A stretch of 10,514 nucleotides of DNA from Candidatus Coatesiibacteriota bacterium. GTDB taxonomy: Bacteria > Oederibacteriota > CAKKQC01. Below the pieces are notes generated by a model that worked only from the letters and a program-made list of their open reading frames with translations, was not told the DNA's origin and ran no database searches. The translations under genes were made by a program, and so were the position numbers. Positions 6,108-10,514 of the stretch are shown in pieces; position 1 is the stretch's first letter, and every line of letters begins with the position of its first letter. The stretch lies in NCBI GenBank assembly GCA_023265785.1, contig JAHFSL010000045.1, positions 1 through 10,514 of the forward strand. The letters are read 5' to 3'.

Positions 6108-6898
6108 TTCCCCAGCGCCCGCTCCAGGTACTCGCGCACCCGGCGCAATTCCGGATCGGGCTCGAAGGTCACGGCATCCTCAGGCCGGCGGCCGATGTAC
6201 TCCGCGGTGAGGAGGCCCTCGTAGTTGGCGGCATGCAGATCCCGGAGCAGTCGGTCGACATCCAGCAGGCCGGAACCGAACGGGACCTGAAAATGCGCGT
6301 CATCCCCCCCGGCGTCGCGCAGGTGCACATGGCTGACATGGGGCAGGAGGGGACCCCAGGTGGCGGGACCGTGGCCGCGGCAGAGCAGGTGTCCGGTGTC
6401 CAGCGTGATCCGCAGGCCCTGAATGTGCTCCGCCACGGCGGCGGCCGCCGCGGGCACCCCGAAGGGCGTGTCCGACCGGGTTTCCAGGCAGGCGGTCAGC
6501 CCCTGCTCCATCGCCACGGCGGTGAAATCCCGCAGGCGCCGGATCTCCAGGACCTCGTCGCGCGCCGTCCCGCGGATCGTCACCACGCCCGCGCCCGCAC
6601 GGCGGGCCAGCTTGCACGCCGCCTCAAATTCGCCCCGCTCCGCCAGAATGTACGGCTCGGTACTCACGATCATCGCCGCCAGTCGGACCCCGCTCTGGCG
6701 CTGGGCTTCCTCCACCAGCTCCAGGGCCAGCAGGGGGTCGCGCAGGATGCCCGCCGGCGTCAGGTGGCCCCATTCCGGCTCGTGGTGAACCACCATTTCC
6801 GCGCGCGCAAACCCGAGTTCAGCAATCCGGTCGAAGGCCTGTCGCAGGGGCAGGCCCGTAAACGGAAAGGTCGTGCAGGCGATGCCCGGGCGGGCCAT
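6095..6898 (-). CDS. Sugar phosphate isomerase/epimerase-like TIM barrel (AP-endonuclease 2 / xylose-isomerase-like fold)
   Basis: The 267-residue product fits the xylose-isomerase-like TIM barrel family, which includes IolE, hydroxypyruvate isomerase and many uncharacterised sugar epimerases. Substrate cannot be told from sequence. Candidate metal ligands lie at strand ends: E139 (CLETRSD), D167 with H170 (ITLDTGHLL), H192 (HVSHVHLRD) and E233 (LTAEYIG). The N-terminal CTTFPFTGLPLRQAFDRIAELGF is the usual first strand and helix. GSGLLDVDRLLRDL matches the common G-x-G-x-x-D segment. No signal peptide, so cytoplasmic. ATG 6898 overlaps the upstream TGA by one base (TGATG), giving tight coupling to the phosphohexomutase gene. 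A role in the same sugar pathway is inferred. Confidence 0.88.
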   Translation of the reverse strand: MARPGIACTTFPFTGLPLRQAFDRIAELGFARAEMVVHHEPEWGHLTPAGILRDPLLALELVEEAQRQSGVRLAAMIVSTEPYILAERGEFEAACKLARRAGAGVVTIRGTARDEVLEIRRLRDFTAVAMEQGLTACLETRSDTPFGVPAAAAAVAEHIQGLRITLDTGHLLCRGHGPATWGPLLPHVSHVHLRDAGGDDAHFQVPFGSGLLDVDRLLRDLHAANYEGLLTAEYIGRRPEDAVTFEPDPELRRVREYLERALGKTAN

Positions 6899-8304
6899 CA
6901 GCCCCGGACGCCCGCCAGCCGGGCCCCGGCCGCGAGCAGGCGCCTGACTCCCGCCGGCCGTTCGGCCTCGGCGTAGACCCGCAGGAGCGGCTCGGTTCCC
7001 GAAGCCCGGAACAGAAGCCAGGAATCATCCGCAAAGATGAGTTTCAACCCGTCGCGCGTGTTGACCCGTGCCACCCGGACCGTACCCACGCGATCCGGCG
7101 GCGAGGCGATCAGGCGGCGCAGGGAGGCCTGCGCCGTCGGATGGTGCGCATCAATGCGGGCATAGGAGGAGGCCCCGAATTCGCGCGTGAGGTCGGCGAT
7201 CAGTTGGCGGCAGGTCCGGCCCGACCTGGCCAACAATTCGAGGGCCAGGAGCCCCGCCAGGAGGCCGTCGCGTTCCGGAATGTACCCCTTGAACCCCACG
7301 CCCCCGCTCTCCTCGCCGCCCATCACAATGTCGTCCTCCATCATCAGCTTGCAGATGTGCTTGAACCCCACCGGGGTCTCATGAATGGGCAGGTTGTACT
7401 TCCGGGCGATGCGATCCAGCAGGAAGCTGCCCGAGACCGTCTTGACGACGCCCCCCCGGACGCCGCGGTAGCGGACCATGAACACCAGCAGGAGGGCGAA
7501 CACCAGATGCGGCGTGACGAACGCCCCGCCGTCAGCCACCAGCGCCACCCGGTAGCCGTCGCCATCGGTGGCGATCCCGAGGATCCCGCGGGTGCGCCGG
7601 ACCTCGCGCTTCAACGCCTCCAGGTTCGACTCCACCGGCTCGGGCGCCTGCAGGCCGCAAAACTGAGGATCCAATTCATCATGGATCGCGTGGATCCGCG
7701 GGCCCCCGCCCGCCAGCACGCGGGCCATCAGCCCCGCCTGCGCGCCTCCCATGGGATCCGACACCACCGTCCCCTTGAGCCGCCGGATGGCCTTGAGGTC
7801 CACGAACCGGCGGAGCATCGCGACATACTCGTCGGTGAACGCGATGCGCCGGATCGCCTCCGGCTTCCCCTCCCGCGGCGGGCGGCGGCCCAGCGCGGCC
7901 ACGATGGGGTCCACGACATCGGATCCCGGAGAGCCGCCGAACCACGGCTTCACCTTGACCCCCGAGTACGCCGGGGGGTTGTGGCTGGCGGTGACCATCA
8001 TCCCGGCGCCGTAGCCCCGCCGGGCAATCCGCCAGGAGACCGCCGGCGTGGGCGTCGGCGCCGCCACCACGTCGGTGCGCACCCCGTTGCCCGCCAGCAC
8101 CCGGGCGGCCGCCAGCGCGAACCGCTCGCCCCCGAACCGGCCGTCATAGCCGATCAGGACGGGCTGGCAGCGCTGGGGCGTCGTCGCCAGCCAGTCGGCA
8201 AAGGCCTGCGCCACGATGCGCAGGCGGTCCACGGTGAAGCCCTCGCCGATGAGCGCGCGCCAGCCATCGGTCCCGAACGCGATACCGTGACCGGGAGTCT
8301 TCAT
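6898..8304 (-). CDS. Phosphoglucomutase/phosphomannomutase (alpha-D-phosphohexomutase family)
   Basis: The enzyme would interconvert hexose 1- and 6-phosphates via a phosphoserine. The 468-residue product has all four domain landmarks. GTDGWRALIGEGFT (11-24) opens the fold. MMVTASHNPPAYSGVK holds the catalytic S107. ATDGDGYR (246-252) is the metal loop. GGEESGG (329-335) binds the sugar, and RASGTEPLLRVYAEA (434-448) binds phosphate. The metal loop is odd: the family normally has D-x-D-x-D-R, but the third Asp is Tyr here (D247, D249, Y251, R252). ATG 8304 is preferred to the open frame up to 8373, because that extension would overlap the upstream gene and lies before the conserved N-terminus. 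The gap from the upstream stop is 19 nt, with no strong Shine-Dalgarno. Glucose versus mannose preference cannot be assigned. Confidence 0.93.
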   Translation of the reverse strand: MKTPGHGIAFGTDGWRALIGEGFTVDRLRIVAQAFADWLATTPQRCQPVLIGYDGRFGGERFALAAARVLAGNGVRTDVVAAPTPTPAVSWRIARRGYGAGMMVTASHNPPAYSGVKVKPWFGGSPGSDVVDPIVAALGRRPPREGKPEAIRRIAFTDEYVAMLRRFVDLKAIRRLKGTVVSDPMGGAQAGLMARVLAGGGPRIHAIHDELDPQFCGLQAPEPVESNLEALKREVRRTRGILGIATDGDGYRVALVADGGAFVTPHLVFALLLVFMVRYRGVRGGVVKTVSGSFLLDRIARKYNLPIHETPVGFKHICKLMMEDDIVMGGEESGGVGFKGYIPERDGLLAGLLALELLARSGRTCRQLIADLTREFGASSYARIDAHHPTAQASLRRLIASPPDRVGTVRVARVNTRDGLKLIFADDSWLLFRASGTEPLLRVYAEAERPAGVRRLLAAGARLAGVRG

Positions 8305-8323
8305 GGCCCGGCGGACGGGGTGG

Positions 8324-9994
8324 TTACTTGCCCGCCGGCGTGGGGGCGGGCGGGGGCGCAACGAGGCGCCCAAGCATGGCGGGTATCTGGGACTTGAGGT
8401 TCTCCAGCGAGGAAGCCGTGACGGAATCGGAAGCCGCGACCGTCCCGTCGGCGACGTTGATCATCTGAATGCCCAGCGCGAAGCCCGCGCCGGATTTTTC
8501 CAGCCGGCTCACCACCACGGCGACCTGGCGCAGGGCGCGGCCGTACCGGGTTCCGCATTCCGCGTTGCCGCAGGGCGCGGTGGCGAGCTGTTCCATGTCC
8601 TTCTCGGCGAAGAGGTCATATCCGCGCAGTTTCCGGACGCCCGCCCGGAGCTGGCCCGCGGTCCAGGACGCCTCCTCCTGGCTGACGCCCGCACCGGCCT
8701 GCGGAAAGGTGACGGCCGTGGCGATGCGCGAGGAGGGCGCCAGCGGGGCCTCCAGCAGGGGCGCGACGTTGACCTCGCGGGCCTCGGCGTGACCGGGCAC
8801 GGCGCGGTCACTCTCCGGCTTGGCCAGGAAAAGGCTCACGAACGCGGCCTTGATCCCGATGGATTGCCCGAACCCGCCCGTGATATAGGTGACGCCCAGC
8901 TTCAACTGATCGCCCGGGCCGAACCGGTGGGACAGCGACAGCCCGACCTCGATCTCCGTGTTGGCCTTGAGCGGGAGCCCGGCGATGGACCACGCCGCGG
9001 ACTGCAGGAAAGCCGGGGTGGTGATCTGATCGCCGAACTTATAGGCAACGACCGGCGCGGTTGCATCCGTCGGCGTCGCACCATCCACGCCCTCCTTCCA
9101 GGTGGCGGGCTGGGTGGACCGAACGTTGCATTCCAGCCCGGGCACGAGCCCCCACAGGTTGAGACTGGTCTCCAGCCCGATCGTTCCCGCGGCCACGCCG
9201 CCGAACGTGAAGACCTCCCGGAACGATCGGTTGGCGTCCGACGTCAGCGTGCCCTGGTACTTGACGTCCCCCGACTGGAACGCGACGGCTTCGCCGGAGA
9301 GCGGGATGCCGTATTCCCCGCTCAAGGTCAACCGTTGACTGCCGAGCATCTTGACCACCGAGAGCACCGGGGTGATCCGGGTGGTGCCACCGCCGCCACC
9401 GGGTTCCGTCTCCTGGCCATGCAGGATGCGGGTGAACTGCCCCTGCGCCGAGGTCCCGGTCGGCAGGGTCACCCGGACGGCACTGCTCAACCAGGTCCCG
9501 GCGGATGGATTGGCGTAAAAGAGCATGATCGTGCTGAGCGTCAGGTCACCCAGGCCCTTCCCCGACTGGCCGTTCTTAAGGCTTGGATGAAGTCGGTCCC
9601 AGGGATCCAGCAACGTCTTGTCAGCGAAGTAGGACGTCAACGCGAACGATCGGAAGGTAAACGGCAGGTAAGCCGAGAAGTCCAGCGACCGAATAAACCA
9701 CAGCGAGCCCAGCCCGTAGCCCAATGTCGGTCCGATCTCTCCCGAGCTGTAAGTCCACTCACTGCTGTACTCTCTTTCAACGGGCACCTGGGCTTTGGTG
9801 ATGGGATCAATGGAATAGAACGTCGGGTGGGCTGCCATCTCGGACGACGTGCCCTTCCCCAGTGCGGAGACGTTGCCGTACAGCAGGTAGTAGAACTTGC
9901 CCTCGGGCGCGGGCAGGTAGCGGGGAGCGGGCGCGGCCACGGCGGCGGCGGTGGACAGGGTCAACGAAGCAACGAGGAGGGCCCGCAGGGACAT
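8324..9994 (-). CDS. Outer-membrane beta-barrel with C-terminal divergent CsgG-like domain
   Basis: I do not recognise a named family for the whole 556-residue protein. Residues 1-21 are a Sec signal peptide (VAA|PAP). Residues about 25-400 are strand-rich with frequent aromatics, suggesting an outer-membrane barrel: GEIGPTLGYGLGSLWFIRSLDF, TLSGEYGIPLSGEAVAF, TEIEVGLSLSHRFGPGDQLKLGVTY. Residues about 423-530 resemble the CsgG-like domains of the left-hand operon: ATAVTFPQ, GYDLFAEKDMEQLATAPCGN, AECGTRYGRALRQVAVVVSRL, IQMINVADGTV, again with a CX4C pair (C475, C480). The tail is Pro/Ala-rich. Domain order is the reverse of the 2027-3300 fusion. ATG 9994 starts the signal peptide; the longer open frame to 10486 only shadows the methyltransferase gene. 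It lies 68 bp after that gene and 19 nt before the mutase. Confidence 0.87.
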   Translation of the reverse strand: MSLRALLVASLTLSTAAAVAAPAPRYLPAPEGKFYYLLYGNVSALGKGTSSEMAAHPTFYSIDPITKAQVPVEREYSSEWTYSSGEIGPTLGYGLGSLWFIRSLDFSAYLPFTFRSFALTSYFADKTLLDPWDRLHPSLKNGQSGKGLGDLTLSTIMLFYANPSAGTWLSSAVRVTLPTGTSAQGQFTRILHGQETEPGGGGGTTRITPVLSVVKMLGSQRLTLSGEYGIPLSGEAVAFQSGDVKYQGTLTSDANRSFREVFTFGGVAAGTIGLETSLNLWGLVPGLECNVRSTQPATWKEGVDGATPTDATAPVVAYKFGDQITTPAFLQSAAWSIAGLPLKANTEIEVGLSLSHRFGPGDQLKLGVTYITGGFGQSIGIKAAFVSLFLAKPESDRAVPGHAEAREVNVAPLLEAPLAPSSRIATAVTFPQAGAGVSQEEASWTAGQLRAGVRKLRGYDLFAEKDMEQLATAPCGNAECGTRYGRALRQVAVVVSRLEKSGAGFALGIQMINVADGTVAASDSVTASSLENLKSQIPAMLGRLVAPPPAPTPAGK

Positions 9995-10002
9995 CGCGGG
10001 GT

Positions 10003-10008
10003 ATTTTA
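10003..10008 (-). promoter_or_regulatory. Candidate -10 box close to the start codon
   Basis: TAAAAT is nearly the only AT-rich hexamer in the 68-bp gap upstream of ATG 9994. Transcription from it would start about two bases before the ATG, implying a leaderless or near-leaderless message, and no Shine-Dalgarno is visible there. No -35 is seen at standard spacing, so the call is weak. Confidence 0.28.
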
Positions 10009-10015
10009 GCGCAAG

Positions 10016-10032
10016 CGCCGCCACGCGCGGCG
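10016..10032. repeat. Short inverted repeat between the methyltransferase and barrel genes
   Basis: CGCCGC, five-base loop CACGC, GCGGCG. This perfect 6-bp stem sits 7 bases upstream of the TAAAAT box. It could be an operator or a weak end-of-transcript hairpin for the methyltransferase gene, but no T-tract follows. Confidence 0.3.
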
Positions 10033-10062
10033 ACACCGACAAAGGCCGTCCCGGCAAGGGTT

Positions 10063-10514
10063 TTACCGCCGCACGAGCCGGGCCAGGACCTCCACATGCG
10101 GCGTCTGGGGGAAGAAGTCGAATGGAATCGCGGTTTCCAGCCGGTAGTCGCGGGACAGCTGGCCCAGGTCCTCGGCCAATTTCTTCGGGTTGCACGAGAC
10201 GTAGACCATGACCGGCGGTGCGGTCCGCAGGAGCTGGGCGGCCATCTTGGGGTGCATCCCCGCGCGGGGGGGGTCCAGCAGAACCGCCCACTTGTCGGCC
10301 ATGAAGGAAAGGTTGGAGAACCGCCGGAGGAACACCAGCGAGTCCTCGGCGAGGAACTGCACCCCGGACCGGCCGTTGCGCGCCGCATTCGCCGTGGCAT
10401 CCGCCACCGCGGCGGCTTCCAGCTCCACGCCGATAATCCGCTCGGCACACCCGGTGAGCCCCAGGGACAGGCCGCCCACGCCGCAATACAGGTCCAGCAG
10501 GACGGGCCAGCCGG
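10063..10514 (-). CDS. RNA (uracil-5-)-methyltransferase, TrmA/RumA family (5' part outside window)
   Basis: Only the C-terminal 150 residues or so are present. They contain the SAM-binding motif I (LLDLYCGVGGLSLGL), the acidic end of strand 2 (IGVELEAAAV), motif IV (LLDPPRAGMHPK), the catalytic cysteine motif (VYVSCNPKKLAEDL) and the family's closing segment (FDFFPQTPHVEVLARL), whose Glu acts as the general base. These enzymes methylate uracil C5 in tRNA (TrmA) or 23S rRNA (RlmC/RlmD). The distinguishing N-terminal TRAM and Fe-S regions are missing from view, so the target is not assigned. The gene ends at TAA 10065-10063, 68 bp before the barrel gene. Confidence 0.94.
   Translation of the reverse strand, partial: GWPVLLDLYCGVGGLSLGLTGCAERIIGVELEAAAVADATANAARNGRSGVQFLAEDSLVFLRRFSNLSFMADKWAVLLDPPRAGMHPKMAAQLLRTAPPVMVYVSCNPKKLAEDLGQLSRDYRLETAIPFDFFPQTPHVEVLARLVRR

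Noticed and set aside
8303..10009. 568-codon plus-strand open frame
   Set aside because: It is antisense to the barrel/CsgG-like gene, which has a signal peptide and family motifs; the plus product shows none. The same applies to the plus frames at 1949-3187, 3291-4337 and 7141-8397.
10009..10025. Sigma-54-like sequence TGGCGGCGCTTGC upstream of the barrel gene
   Set aside because: The GG-to-GC distance is two bases short and CACG is not matched; correct spacing is essential for sigma-54.
10034..10062. Terminator after the methyltransferase gene (GCCG-GGA-CGGC followed by CTTTG)
   Set aside because: The stem is only four pairs and the T run is three, too weak to call.

Overview
The window is GC-rich and gene-dense. 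It encodes secreted and outer-membrane beta-barrel proteins, an OmpA-type peptidoglycan-binding protein, a bacterial-type class III adenylate cyclase, ThiG and a TrmA/RumA-type methyltransferase. This points to a free-living diderm (Gram-negative) bacterium. The gene set does not fix the phylum, and I do not assign one. GTG starts and 4-nt gene overlaps are frequent.

Left half, minus strand (4495 down to 1): five genes form a tight operon in the order small beta-barrel protein, CsgG-like protein with a C-terminal membrane anchor, CsgG-like/beta-barrel fusion (carrying an apparent frameshift), a second barrel protein paralogous to that fusion, and a six-helix membrane adenylate cyclase cut by the window edge. 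All four junctions are 4-nt stop/start overlaps (GTGA, GTGA, GTGA, ATGA), and only the first gene has a strong Shine-Dalgarno. Upstream lies a full match to the sigma-54 -24/-12 consensus, TGGCACG-N4-TTGCA. About 60 bp further upstream is a perfect 6+6 dyad where an enhancer-binding protein could sit. The inferred picture is a sigma-54-controlled envelope module that may feed into cAMP signalling. I know of no described system with this composition.

Middle, plus strand (4741 to 6088): an OmpA-domain periplasmic protein is followed after 7 nt by thiG (thiazole synthase), with no other thiamine gene in view. This pair diverges from the operon across a 245-bp control region and converges with the next cluster across 6 nt, where a small hairpin spans both stop codons.

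Right half, minus strand (10514 down to 6095): the end of a TrmA/RumA-family RNA m5U methyltransferase, then a 556-residue barrel protein whose C-terminus carries a third, divergent CsgG-like domain, then a phosphoglucomutase/phosphomannomutase with an unusual metal loop, then a sugar-isomerase-like TIM barrel. The last three are closely packed and probably co-transcribed.

Two themes link the halves. The CsgG-like domain with a CX4C motif occurs three times in three architectures. Outer-membrane barrels are the usual partner of that domain. No tRNA, rRNA, CRISPR array, insertion sequence or phage gene was seen, and no gene-free stretch exceeds 300 bases.
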